Source: Lysobacteraceae bacterium
Lineage (GTDB): Bacteria; Pseudomonadota; Gammaproteobacteria; Xanthomonadales; Xanthomonadaceae
Direction: 5' to 3'
DNA: 37,532 nucleotides
Assembly (NCBI GenBank): GCA_008015095.1
Contig: SSEV01000020.1
Coordinates: 1 to 37,532, forward strand
Shown: positions 19,560 to 27,384 of the stretch, one piece after another
Position numbering within the stretch: the first letter of the stretch is position 1
Layout of the letters: each line of letters opens with the position of its first letter
Position numbers and translations under genes: made by a program
The notes under the pieces: model-generated
What the model was told of the DNA's origin: nothing
Database searches by the model: none
What the model saw: only the letters and a program-made list of their open reading frames with translations

Positions 19560-19715
19560 TCAGATGCAATAGATCCAGCGACGGCAGGTGCCTTTGCCCA
19601 GCTTGGACGGGCCCTGCACCTTCTTCTCCAACGCACCAAGCACCGCATTCAGTTGAGCGGTCTGATCGCGTTTCGCGGAAGATTTGCTGTGATCCTTGAT
19701 CATGGTCTTTTTCAT
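19560..19715 (-). CDS. Candidate RiPP precursor peptide (51 aa)
   Basis: The peptide starts at ATG 19715, preceded by AAAGGA ten bases upstream. It has a polar, lysine-rich leader (MKKTMIKDHSKSSAKRDQ), a short helical part (LNAVLGALEKKVQG) and a C-terminal segment ending GTCRRWIYCI. The end holds Thr and two Cys, so a dehydrated Thr with one or more thioether or disulfide links is possible. Ser in GPSK is another dehydration candidate. There is no GG or GA leader cleavage motif clearly placed and no signal peptide. A longer ATG at 19760 in the same frame lacks a ribosome site. Its place upstream of the LanM-like gene on the same strand is the main evidence. No sequence family was recognised. 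Confidence 0.65.
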   Translation of the reverse strand: MKKTMIKDHSKSSAKRDQTAQLNAVLGALEKKVQGPSKLGKGTCRRWIYCI

Positions 19716-20103
19716 GGCTTGATATTCCTTTATTGAGTACGAAAACATCGTTGCGTACATCGCCAGACGGGGGTGGATCCCGAGCGCCGTCGATCTTTTC
19801 GGCAGGATCCGCTTTTTTCATAGCACAGGCGGAACGGTGCCACAAGCACTTTTGCCCGAAATCTCTGGTCTTTCCCAAACTTCACGATCGTCGTCACCCG
19901 ACCATGAGGAACGACGCCTGTGTTCAGGTAGATTAAGCATGCCGAGACGGCGCTGAAGACCTCGAAGACTTCCGTGTTACTCGGCACGGGGATGTCCCAG
20001 GCTTGCGATTGCTGAAGGCGCCCAGGAAAGTTCGTTCAGCATTACCCTAAGCCTCGCCAGACGCCCGTCCGCCATCCCGCTCGCCAGGCCCGAGACTGCC
20101 GCC
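19716..20103. other. Intergenic region between precursor peptide and response regulator
   Basis: I see no convincing gene in this 388-base divergent region. Short open frames exist on both strands but none has a good start, codon pattern or recognisable product. It must hold the promoters of the RiPP operon (minus) and of the response regulator (plus). Confidence 0.6.
19817..19845 (-). promoter_or_regulatory. Candidate sigma-70 promoter of the RiPP operon
   Basis: On the minus strand TTGTGG is followed after 17 bases by TATGAA. The spacing is ideal and the -10 box matches four of six consensus positions. It would give a leader of about 90-100 bases before the precursor ATG. Prediction by eye only. 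Confidence 0.4.
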
Positions 20104-20769
20104 ATGCCCATGATCTTGATCGCCGACGATCATCCGCTGTTCCGCGAAGCCCTGCGCGGCGCGATCTTGCGCGAAGTGCAGGGCGCACGGCTGCACGAAG
20201 CCGATAGCGTGGATGCGCTTCATGCCCTGCTTGAACGCGAGTCCGAAGCGGATCTGTTGCTGCTCGATCTGAACATGCCTGGCGCGCACGGATTCAGCGC
20301 GCTCGTGCATTTACGCGAACATTTCCCGCAGCTGCCGGTGATGGTCGTCTCCGCACGCGAGGAACCTGCTGTGATGCGTCGTGCGCTCGATCACGGCGCG
20401 GTCGGGTTCCTGCCCAAATCCGCCGACGCCACGACCCTGGGCCTAGCGATCGCGGCAGTGCTGGCCGGCGACCGGTGGGCGCCCGCCTCCGCGATGAAAG
20501 CGCCGGCCACCGCAGCGGCCGAACATGACGCCGCCCAGCGCGTGCGCGAACTGACGCCGCAACAGTTCCGCGTGCTGCAAATGCTCGGCGACGGCTTGCT
20601 CAACAAGCAGATCGCTTACGAATTGGACGTCTCCGAAGCCACGATCAAAGCGCATATGACTGCAATCATGCGCAAGCTCGGCGCAAGCAATCGCACTCAG
20701 GCAGTGCTGATCGCCGGCAAGCTGGCGATCGACCCGGAAGCGGTCTTGCCACCACCGGAAGAGGAATGA
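20104..20769 (+). CDS. crbR: NarL/FixJ-family response regulator, probable CrbR
   Basis: The 221-residue protein has a receiver domain (ADDHPLFREAL at residues 7-17, phosphoacceptor Asp55 in LLLDLNMPG, VVSAREE, FLPKSAD). A LuxR-type helix-turn-helix follows at about 150-205 (LTPQQFRVLQMLGDGLLNKQIAYELDVSEATIKAHMTAIMRKLG). CrbR/ErdR regulators of this type activate acs after phosphorylation by the symporter-type kinase CrbS/MxtR. Both acs and such a kinase are in this window, which supports the name. It is divergent from the RiPP operon and convergent with a small unknown gene. Whether it also controls the RiPP operon is unknown. Confidence 0.8.
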   Translation: MPMILIADDHPLFREALRGAILREVQGARLHEADSVDALHALLERESEADLLLLDLNMPGAHGFSALVHLREHFPQLPVMVVSAREEPAVMRRALDHGAVGFLPKSADATTLGLAIAAVLAGDRWAPASAMKAPATAAAEHDAAQRVRELTPQQFRVLQMLGDGLLNKQIAYELDVSEATIKAHMTAIMRKLGASNRTQAVLIAGKLAIDPEAVLPPPEEE

Positions 20770-20804
20770 GACCAACCGGCGTCATTCGCGTCTCCGGCGA
20801 CGAC

Positions 20805-21266
20805 TCAATCCTTTTTTTCGGTCGGCCCTTTGGTCTCGCGGTAACCGGTCCCCGCGATATGATGTTGGAACAATCCGCGCGGCGCGCCATGCACGTCATT
20901 CGGCTGCGGAAACGGCTTGGACTGCCCCAGCAATAGATTGGACATCAGGAAATCGAGGAGCGCCGCCTGATAGACCGGATCGGCGCCCGATTCTTCCGCC
21001 AACGGTTTCGACCATAGCGCTTCGATCACCTCTGCGCCATCGGTGTTTTCGCGCAAAACGACTTTGTACACGGGCAAGCCGGTCCAACTGCGATGCAGAT
21101 AAAGCACCGACGCTTCGCAATACACGAACCATTTGTCTTCCATCGCGCGCGGAATCAACCCCTGGCGAATGCGTTCGTACTGCGACTCGTCGAATTCAGC
21201 CCGATAGGGAATAGGCACGCCCTCTTCGAAGGCCTGACGCGTCCAGGAATCCGCCGTGGCGTTCAT
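20805..21266 (-). CDS. Conserved hypothetical protein
   Basis: The 153-residue product (MNATADSWTRQAFEEGVPIPY...) has no family I can name. It is soluble, with no signal or membrane segment. It carries aromatic-rich central blocks (DKWFVYCEASVLYLHRSWTGLPVYKVVLRE) and a helical ALLDFLMSNLLLGQSK stretch near the end. The start at 21266 is chosen because GGAGA lies 7 bases upstream; an ATG two codons earlier (21272) would abut that site. It is convergent with crbR, with only 35 bases between. No role can be assigned. Confidence 0.65.
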   Translation of the reverse strand: MNATADSWTRQAFEEGVPIPYRAEFDESQYERIRQGLIPRAMEDKWFVYCEASVLYLHRSWTGLPVYKVVLRENTDGAEVIEALWSKPLAEESGADPVYQAALLDFLMSNLLLGQSKPFPQPNDVHGAPRGLFQHHIAGTGYRETKGPTEKKD

Positions 21267-21454
21267 CCGCATTCTCCGCTTCGACCAAGTTCGATCTAGT
21301 CTATTGTTTCGGCTCGCAGAAGTTTGAACTTTTTTTCGAACTTCCGTCCGTTCAAGCCCGGAAGGCTTCGATCGCGTCGCGTGCTCGTGATCATCGCCCG
21401 CGATGCAGCGATGCAGACTTCGCATCGATGGGTCCATCATGCAATCTGCGGATT

Positions 21455-21531
21455 TGGTGCCCGGAGTGAGATTCGAACTCACAACAGCCGGACTCTCGAT
21501 CCGGTGCGTCTACCCATTGCGCCATCCGGGC
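21455..21531 (-). tRNA. tRNA gene, anticodon GAG by position, atypical
   Basis: The minus strand folds into a cloverleaf of 77 bases including encoded CCA: acceptor GCCCGGA/TCCGGGC, a D-arm of leucine type (GCGC...TAGACGC), anticodon stem CCGGA/TCCGG, a 5-base variable loop (CTGTT) and T-arm GTGAG-TTCGAAT-CTCAC. The anticodon loop reads TCGAGAG, giving GAG (Leu) with C instead of the universal U at position 33. Bacterial leucine tRNAs normally have a long variable arm; this one does not. It could be an unusual tRNA or a decayed one, although all stems are perfect. Confidence 0.75.
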
Positions 21532-21749
21532 GGATGTTGTTTGCGTTGTCGCCGATCTGGCGGCACATGTTCGAATGTGGCGCTGCTGATCCGTTCTCGA
21601 CTCCGGTTGCCGCATAAATGCGGCCTTCTTTGAAGCCCCAAGCGCAACGTCGAAGCTGGGACACAGCTCTTCGTAGCACTCTCGAAACGAGACGTCTTTC
21701 TCTCGCAGCGGTTGATGAGAGGTCGTCGCTTGCCGCCCGCATTGGAGCA

Positions 21750-21826
21750 TGGTGCCCAGGGTGGGACTCGAACCCACAAGAACCGGTATCTGAAACCGGC
21801 ATGTCTTCCAATTGCATCACCTGGGC
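21750..21826 (-). tRNA. tRNA gene, anticodon CAG by position, short variable loop
   Basis: The minus strand folds into a 77-base cloverleaf including encoded CCA: acceptor GCCCAGG/CCTGGGC, anticodon stem CCGGT/ACCGG with loop TTCAGAT, variable loop TTCTT and T-arm GTGGG-TTCGAGT-CCCAC. The anticodon CAG is leucine (CUG) with the normal U33, and the D-arm (AATTGGAAGAC) looks leucine-like, but the long class II variable arm is absent. It lies 218 bases upstream of the GAG tRNA on the same strand and resembles it in D-arm and acceptor ends, so the two look like a duplicated and diverged pair. Confidence 0.8.
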
Positions 21827-21841
21827 AATTTTTCGCACACG

Positions 21842-21871
21842 CAGCCTGCGTCTCGACAGCCTGCGTCTCGA
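21842..21871. repeat. Two tandem 15-bp repeats upstream of the tRNA pair
   Basis: CAGCCTGCGTCTCGA occurs twice in direct succession immediately upstream (minus-strand sense) of the CAG tRNA. It may be a simple slippage duplication in the tRNA promoter region. Confidence 0.7.
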
Positions 21872-21897
21872 CGCCATCGAAAAGCGCCGTACGGACA

Positions 21898-21928
21898 AAC
21901 AAAAACCCCCTCGCGGACGAGGGGGTTT
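21898..21928 (-). terminator. Rho-independent terminator after the sensor kinase gene
   Basis: On the minus strand AAACCCCCTCG, a 4-base loop and CGAGGGGGTTT form an 11-bp stem that runs directly into TTTTTGTTTGT. It lies about 180 bases beyond the crbS stop and upstream of the tRNA genes, so it should end the kinase transcript and insulate the tRNAs. Confidence 0.85.
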
Positions 21929-22110
21929 CATCGAATCGCGCAAATGACCGTCGCGACCCTACGCGCTTCCCTCCCGTCCCGCACGAAGCGGGCTAAGCAG
22001 GTTGCATAGGAGGTTGCGGCGAATATTCATGGCGCGCGGATTTTCGGCGCCAGATACCCGTTTGTCAAGCGCACAAAGCGCCGTCTTCAACGCTGTCGCG
22101 CGGCATCGCT

Positions 22111-25100
22111 TCAGCGCATCGCGGCCAACCATGCGCGCAGCGATGCCGGCTTCACCGGCTTGGTCAGCACGATGCAACCCTGCTCGCGCGCAGCGTGTTT
22201 CAACGCATCGCTGCCATCCCCGGTCAACAGGGCGGCAGGCAGTTCTTCGCGTGCGCGCCGACGCAACTCGACGATGACACCGAGACCATCGAGACGATCG
22301 TGCAGGTGGTAGTCAACCAGGGCTACATCAGGATGCATCGACGGGTCATCCGTAGCGAAATGTGCGAGGGCTTCGTCGACCGTCCCGGCGGTAAGGGCAA
22401 CCGCGTTCCATCGTCCGAGCAGTGCGCGCATCCCTTCGAGAATTTCGGGATCGTTGTCGACGCACAGTACGCGCAAACCGGCAAGCGCATCGATCGGCGC
22501 AACCGGATCGGGAGGCGATACGGGTACGCTGACACCGTCGGCGAGAGGCACCAGAATCGAGAAGACGCTGCCCCGTCCGACGCGCGAATGTACCCGCAAC
22601 GGATGTTCGAGAATGCGCGCAATGCGCTGACATATCGACAAGCCCAGGCCCAGACCGCGCTCGCCGCCGCTGTCCGCGTTGGCATTGGGCACACTGAATC
22701 GACGGAACTCCTCGAAGATCTGCCCGAGATGGTGCGCGGGAATCCCACTACCGGTATCCCAGACCTGCAATTCGATTGCCGCGCCACGTCTGCGCAGTCC
22801 GAGCAATACCCCGCCTTCACGGGTGTAGCGTAATGCGTTAGCCAGAAAATTCTGTAGGGCCCGCCGCAGCAGACGGCGGTCGCTGCGCACGAATATCCCC
22901 GCTCGCGCATGCACGCGCAAAACAAGATTCCGGCCCGACGTGCTCGGCGCATATTGCGCGGCAAGTTCGTGCAGCAATTCAGCCGCGTCGAAAGACACGA
23001 TCTCCGGTTGCAACGCCCCCGCGTCGAGACGCGACACATCGAGCAGACTGTCAAGCAAATCCTCGGCGGCGCGTAACGAGACGTCGACACGCTCAGCTAA
23101 GCGTTGCTGCTCGTCGCCATCGTGGGTTTCGCGCAAAGCCGATGCGAACAACCGCGCCGCATTCAAGGGTTGCAGAACGTCATGGCTGACCGCCGCGAGA
23201 AAGCGGGTCTTGGACTGTTGCGCAGCTTCTGCTTCGCGGGTGCGTTGTTCCACCCGTTGTTCGAGGGTTTCATTGATCTCGCGCAGCGCCTGTTCGGCTC
23301 GTTTGTAATCGGTAATGTCGCTGAAGCTGGTGACGTAACCGCCGCCAGGCAACGGTTGGCCGCGCATCTCGATCACCTGCCCGCTTTTGCGAACGCGTTG
23401 GAACACATACGGCTGCCCTGCGCGCAGATGGGTCAGGCGACGCCGCACCTGTTCCTCGATGGCGTCGTCCGAAGGCCCGAGTTCGTTCATCTCCGCGCGT
23501 TCGGCGCCCCAGCGAATCAGATCGGCAATCGGCCGGCCAACGTAGAGCATGCCTTCGGGATAACCGAGCATGTCCTGATAGCGGCGATTCCAAGCGATCA
23601 GGCGCAAATCGGCGTCGACCACGCTCACGCCCTGACTGATGTTTTCCAGAGTGGTCGACAATACCTGGCGATTGAAGCGCAGCTCCTGACTGGCTTCGTC
23701 GAGCAATGCGACGACCTCGCCCAACTCCATCCCCGACCCGCGCAAGGCGCTGGTCAGCGTCAATCGCGCCGACGCGGCGCCGATCGCCGAGGCGAGCAGT
23801 CGTTCGGTGAATTGCACCAGCGCGCGATCTGCCAGGTGATGTGGTTGCCATTGACGGCGTGCGCTGGATTCCGCGTACTCGGCGAACGCGCGGCGCGCAT
23901 GGCGTTCGCCGACGATGCGTTCGGCCAGCGCCAACAGCTCTCCGCTGCGTACGCTGCCGCCCCACCCGCTCGGCCCGGATGGCGAACGTTGCGCGTAGGG
24001 GTCGAGATAGGACGCCGCGAGCAGTTGTTCCTGCAATAACGGCCTGCGTCGCATCGACACCAGCAGGAATGCTCCGACGTTGAACAACAATGACCAGAAC
24101 ACCCCATGGGTCAACGCGTCCCAGCCGCTGAGGCCGAACAACTGTTGCGGCCGCAACCAGCTGATGTCGAACGGGCCATGTTCGATCCATCCTGTGCCGA
24201 ACCAACCGCCCCGCGCCAATGCCGGCAACAACAGGCTGTAAGCCCAGATCACTGCACCGATGAGCAAGCCGGCGAACGCGCCTGAGCGGCTGGCGCCCCG
24301 CCAGTACAGGCCCCCGATCAAAGCCGGCGCGAACTGCGCCACCGCCGCAAAGGCGAGCAGACCATGCTGGGCCAGATTGTCGCTGCCCGCGGCATGGCGA
24401 TGGTAGGCATACGCCATCAGCGCCAGACCAAGTATGGTCGCGCGACGCACCCAAAGAACTTGCCGATCGATCCCTCCGGATTCGGCGAGTACGCCATTGC
24501 GCAGCAGTAGCGGAACGATCAAATCGTTGCTGACCATGGTCGCGAGCGCCACGCTGGCCACGATCACCATGCCTGTCGCCGCGGAAAATCCTCCGATGTA
24601 AGCCATCAGCGCCAGCGCCTGCTGATCCAGCGCCAACGGCAGCGCGAGCACATATGTGTCCGGAGAAACGCCGTTCGCGGCCAATAAGGATTGGCCCGCC
24701 AAGGTTATCGGCACCACCAGCAGACTGAAGATCAGCAGATAGCCGCCGAACAACCAGCGCGCTGGGCGCAGATCGGCGGAATCCTGGCATTCGACCACCG
24801 CGACATGGAATTGCCGCGGCAGACAGATGATGGCGGTGAACGCGAGCAAGGTTTGCGCGATGAATCCGGTTGGCAATTCCGGCTGGGTGACCGTATGCGC
24901 CGCTTGCACGATGCGCGCGCCGAACCCGCCCACGCCAGGAAGATGGATCAACGCCAACACCCCAATCGCGACGAAGGCCAACAACTTGATCAGGGATTCG
25001 AGTGCGATCGCGAGCACCATGCCGCGATGGTGTTCGGTCGCGTCGATCTGACGCGTGCCGAACAGGATCGCGAACACCGCCAACAACAGCGCAACGTACA

Positions 25101-25572
25101 GCGCAGGATCGGCGAACAAGGCGGCGTCGCTTCCCGGCGCCAACACTTCCACGCTCATCGCGACCGCCTTGAACTGCAATGCGACATAGGGCACTGCGGC
25201 TATGAGCGCAACCAACGCCACCAGCGCCGCCAGCCCGGGCGCGCGCCCATAGCGCGACGATAGGAAATCGGCGATGGAGACGATGCGGTGCTCGCCGGAG
25301 ATCAACACCAGCCGTTCGAGGATGCGCCACGCGAACAGCAGCAACAACAATGGACCGAGATAGATCGGCAGGAACCCCAGGCCGGTGCGCGCGGCGGTCC
25401 CGACCGCACCATAGAACGTCCACGACGAGCAATACACCGCCAAAGCCAGCGAATACACCACCGGACGCAACCAGCGCGAAGAGGATGCGCGCAAATCACC
25501 GGCATAGGCGACCGCAAACAGCAGGACCACATAGCCCACGGAGACCAGCAGGAGCACCCAGCCCGGAATCAT
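22111..25572 (-). CDS. crbS: Symporter-type hybrid sensor histidine kinase, probable CrbS
   Basis: The 1153-residue protein starts with about 13 membrane segments of the sodium/solute symporter (SSS/PutP) fold: WTFYGAVGTAARTGLGFLPIYLGP, HRIVSIADFLSSRYGR, FAAVAQFAPALIGGLYWRGASR. A linker and a PAS domain near 637-760 (NISQGVSVVDADLRLIAWNRRY) follow. Then come the HisKA region with FLAAVSHDVLQPLNAARLF (phospho-His near 794), the ATPase domain (N-box LANALRYT, GSGIP, GERGLGLGLS), and a C-terminal receiver with Asp near 1086 in VALVDYHL. This is the CrbS/MxtR plan, known to sense carbon status and activate acs through CrbR. The ATG at 25572 follows GGTGAGG; a GTG six codons upstream is an alternative. 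The receiver on the kinase may serve in phosphorelay or feedback. Confidence 0.85.
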   Translation of the reverse strand: MIPGWVLLLVSVGYVVLLFAVAYAGDLRASSSRWLRPVVYSLALAVYCSSWTFYGAVGTAARTGLGFLPIYLGPLLLLLFAWRILERLVLISGEHRIVSIADFLSSRYGRAPGLAALVALVALIAAVPYVALQFKAVAMSVEVLAPGSDAALFADPALYVALLLAVFAILFGTRQIDATEHHRGMVLAIALESLIKLLAFVAIGVLALIHLPGVGGFGARIVQAAHTVTQPELPTGFIAQTLLAFTAIICLPRQFHVAVVECQDSADLRPARWLFGGYLLIFSLLVVPITLAGQSLLAANGVSPDTYVLALPLALDQQALALMAYIGGFSAATGMVIVASVALATMVSNDLIVPLLLRNGVLAESGGIDRQVLWVRRATILGLALMAYAYHRHAAGSDNLAQHGLLAFAAVAQFAPALIGGLYWRGASRSGAFAGLLIGAVIWAYSLLLPALARGGWFGTGWIEHGPFDISWLRPQQLFGLSGWDALTHGVFWSLLFNVGAFLLVSMRRRPLLQEQLLAASYLDPYAQRSPSGPSGWGGSVRSGELLALAERIVGERHARRAFAEYAESSARRQWQPHHLADRALVQFTERLLASAIGAASARLTLTSALRGSGMELGEVVALLDEASQELRFNRQVLSTTLENISQGVSVVDADLRLIAWNRRYQDMLGYPEGMLYVGRPIADLIRWGAERAEMNELGPSDDAIEEQVRRRLTHLRAGQPYVFQRVRKSGQVIEMRGQPLPGGGYVTSFSDITDYKRAEQALREINETLEQRVEQRTREAEAAQQSKTRFLAAVSHDVLQPLNAARLFASALRETHDGDEQQRLAERVDVSLRAAEDLLDSLLDVSRLDAGALQPEIVSFDAAELLHELAAQYAPSTSGRNLVLRVHARAGIFVRSDRRLLRRALQNFLANALRYTREGGVLLGLRRRGAAIELQVWDTGSGIPAHHLGQIFEEFRRFSVPNANADSGGERGLGLGLSICQRIARILEHPLRVHSRVGRGSVFSILVPLADGVSVPVSPPDPVAPIDALAGLRVLCVDNDPEILEGMRALLGRWNAVALTAGTVDEALAHFATDDPSMHPDVALVDYHLHDRLDGLGVIVELRRRAREELPAALLTGDGSDALKHAAREQGCIVLTKPVKPASLRAWLAAMR

Positions 25573-25633
25573 CCGCACCTCACCCGACACCAGAACCGCG
25601 AGTGTACGGCGACGACGCCCATGCTCGTCAGCT

Positions 25634-25649
25634 TTCGACCATGGTCGAA
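25634..25649. promoter_or_regulatory. Perfect 16-bp palindrome upstream of crbS
   Basis: TTCGACCATGGTCGAA is a complete palindrome 62 bases upstream of the kinase ATG. It matches the element in the porin/acs promoter region at 15 of 16 positions. It is a candidate operator shared by the kinase gene and the genes it controls. Confidence 0.55.
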
Positions 25650-25830
25650 GGCAAGCGCCGCCGATGGCTCGGGCGACCGCGTCTCTCAGGGGTATCGCAT
25701 GATGTTGTGCGATTGGCGGGCCCTGAAACTGCTTTCGTTCCCATTTCGAATCGGCCCCGCGACTGCTGGCGTCCCCGAGCCGCAGGTTCTGTCCATGCGT
25801 GGAATCGTTTCGGGTGCGCGTTTCCTTATG

Positions 25831-25867
25831 CTCCGGATACCTGACAAAGATTGTCAGGTATCCGGAG
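25831..25867. repeat. Perfect 17-bp inverted repeat with a 3-base loop
   Basis: CTCCGGATACCTGACAA, loop AGA, then the exact reverse complement. It is not followed by a T-tract on either strand and lies 260 bases from the nearest gene start. It could be the remnant of an insertion, a site-specific recombination site or a structured RNA element. Confidence 0.75.
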
Positions 25868-26145
25868 CGTCATCTCTGCGTTCCTACTCCACGGAGTTTG
25901 ACCGTGTCTCGCATCTGCGCCGAAGCGCTTCCTTGCGCGGGCAGCGGCGACTTCGACTTCTTTCTTGGGGATTAGCGTGTCCGCCACAGCCGGCGAGCGA
26001 ACGGCTGGTCAACGGTGAGGATTGGGTTCGTTTCGGCGGCGCCGGCACGTCCTTCGCCGATGACAGCTTGAACGGCTAACCGATTCGCGTGCGTTTCCTT
26101 TGGCATATCGCCAACCCGCAGGAGCCGCGCTGAGAACTGGCGTTC

Positions 26146-26517
26146 TCACCCGACGGTGGCGTGAATTGGGAAACGAATTGGATCATGGTGTTCTCGCGCT
26201 TGTCGGGTTGATCCTGCGAACGACAATGCCGAATCGAACCGTCTTGGCCACCACCTCGATTGCCCATCAAATCCTTTTGAAGATTCGCTGTTCCGGAAAC
26301 GAAGAAACCCGCCTAGTGGCGGGTTTCTCTCGGAAGGAACACGCAGGAGGGCTGACTTGATCGTGCCTTCCTTGTAGATCACGTGCTTGCGCACGACGGG
26401 GTCGTACTTCTTGACCTCCATCTTGTTCGGCGTGTTCTTCTTGTTCTTGTCGGTGGTGTAGAAATGACCGGTGCCGGCCGAAGAGATCAGGCGGATCTTG
26501 TCGCGCTTGGAAGCCAT
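26146..26517 (-). CDS. rpmG: 50S ribosomal protein L33 with an unusual C-terminal readthrough extension
   Basis: The first 54 residues (to 26356) are a normal bacterial L33: [53 protein letters not shown]33 normally stops right after this point. Here the next codon is TCA rather than a stop, and the frame stays open for 69 more residues, running through the terminator hairpin at 26304-26327. The extension ([16 protein letters not shown]...) has no protein-like character. A lost stop codon or a sequencing error is likely; the functional core is intact. It is 13 bases downstream of rpmB and surely cotranscribed with it. Confidence 0.85.
   Translation of the reverse strand: MASKRDKIRLISSAGTGHFYTTDKNKKNTPNKMEVKKYDPVVRKHVIYKEGTIKSALLRVPSERNPPLGGFLRFRNSESSKGFDGQSRWWPRRFDSALSFAGSTRQAREHHDPIRFPIHATVG
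26304..26327 (-). terminator. Terminator of the rpmB-rpmG transcript
   Basis: GAAACCCGCC, loop TAGT, GGCGGGTTTC forms a perfect 10-bp stem. On the minus strand it is followed by TTCGTTTCC, a broken T-tract. It begins about 30 bases after the normal end of L33 and is therefore inside the extended rpmG frame. Confidence 0.75.
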
Positions 26518-26530
26518 GGTCGGTTACTCC

Positions 26531-26767
26531 TCAGATCTTTTCGCCGCGGGCGCGGAGTTCGGCGAGCACGGCGTCGATGCCGTTCTTGTCGATGGTGCGC
26601 AGGGCCTTGGTGGAAACGCGCAGCTTCACCCAGCGGTTCTCGGAAGCGACCCAGAAGCGGCGCTCGTGGAGATTGGGCATGAAGCGGCGGCGGGTTTTGT
26701 TGTTGGCGTGCGACACGTTGTTGCCGGTCGCGACGCGCTTGCCGGTGACTTGGCATTCGCGGGACAT
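26531..26767 (-). CDS. rpmB: 50S ribosomal protein L28
   Basis: The 78-residue protein starts [29 protein letters not shown] and continues NLHERRFWV, the standard L28 pattern, with the expected length. L28 binds 23S rRNA in the large subunit. It heads the rpmB-rpmG operon, as in most gammaproteobacteria. Confidence 0.97.
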   Translation of the reverse strand: MSRECQVTGKRVATGNNVSHANNKTRRRFMPNLHERRFWVASENRWVKLRVSTKALRTIDKNGIDAVLAELRARGEKI

Positions 26768-27384
26768 ACGTACCTCTCGATGGAACGCAGCGGCGGGCGC
26801 TGGCGATCTGTGGTTGTCTCCCGTAGCCCGGAAGACGGCGGCCCCGAAGGCGGCGGGCTCGATAGGGATCGCGTGGATCCATCGTGCACCGGTTCGCTTT
26901 GCGATTCGGGAAGGGGCTCGCCGCGGATCGCGCCTGGGACGCGGAGCCGGTATCGCGGAACCGGCGGCCTGGATCGGGGTCCGGGCGCAGCGAGCCGCGT
27001 ATTATGCCGGGCGTTTCCCGGCCGGGCAAATACTTAGGTACTGGATGCGGCGACGGCACTCGCCGGGGTGATCAGGGCTCCAAAGCCTCCAGTCTCAAAG
27101 CTGCCCGAGAATTCACTCCCCTGTAAGCGGCTGAACGACATGCCGCCCGGATGGCCGGGTGGTGTCCGGATCGCAAACCATCGCGAATCATGGCATCGAA
27201 CCATGGCATGGGGTTCCGAACCGAGCCTCCCTCTCGAACCACCAAACTATGGGTGTCCCAAACAACAAAGCCCATCAAACCCCAATCTGTCTCTCATCTT
27301 TCTGAGACTCTCTTGCCGCTAAGTCGCACACGCACTCTGGCGGTTGTAGGCGAAAATGACGACCCGCTCCCCACCCCGTCCGCC
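26768..27384. other. Divergent intergenic region between rpmB and fbp
   Basis: I find no supported gene in these 617 bases. The region contains a good minus-strand promoter for rpmB (27001-27029), leaving a leader of about 230 bases before rpmB. The part from 27030 to 27384 upstream of fbp is open in one plus-strand frame but lacks a recognisable product. Confidence 0.6.
27001..27029 (-). promoter_or_regulatory. Sigma-70 type promoter for rpmB-rpmG
   Basis: On the minus strand TTGCCC is followed after 17 bases by CATAAT. Both boxes are close to consensus and the spacing is optimal. It drives toward rpmB, about 230 bases downstream. Confidence 0.6.

Larger units (their letters stand above)
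25573..26145. other. Long non-coding region between crbS and rpmG
   Basis: No gene is supported here on either strand. The stretch holds a perfect 16-bp palindrome (25634-25649), a 17-bp perfect-stem hairpin (25831-25867) and a small 7-bp hairpin near 26130-26147. Open frames on the plus strand are shadows extending from the crbS antisense strand. Confidence 0.6.

Noticed and set aside
19384-19821. Minus-strand frame beginning MKKADPAEKIDGARD as an alternative precursor
   Set aside because: It runs across the better-supported 51-residue peptide gene in another frame and continues into Arg-rich non-protein-like sequence.
19730-19987. 85-residue minus-strand frame upstream of the precursor
   Set aside because: It begins with GTG without a ribosome site and overlaps the proposed promoter and leader of the RiPP operon.
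25288-26079. Plus-strand 263-residue frame over the crbS start and the non-coding region
   Set aside because: The first half is antisense to crbS and the second half crosses the palindrome and hairpin; no start signal or domain is visible.
26100-26360. Plus-strand 86-residue frame over the rpmG terminator
   Set aside because: It crosses the terminator hairpin and the end of rpmG and has no recognisable product.
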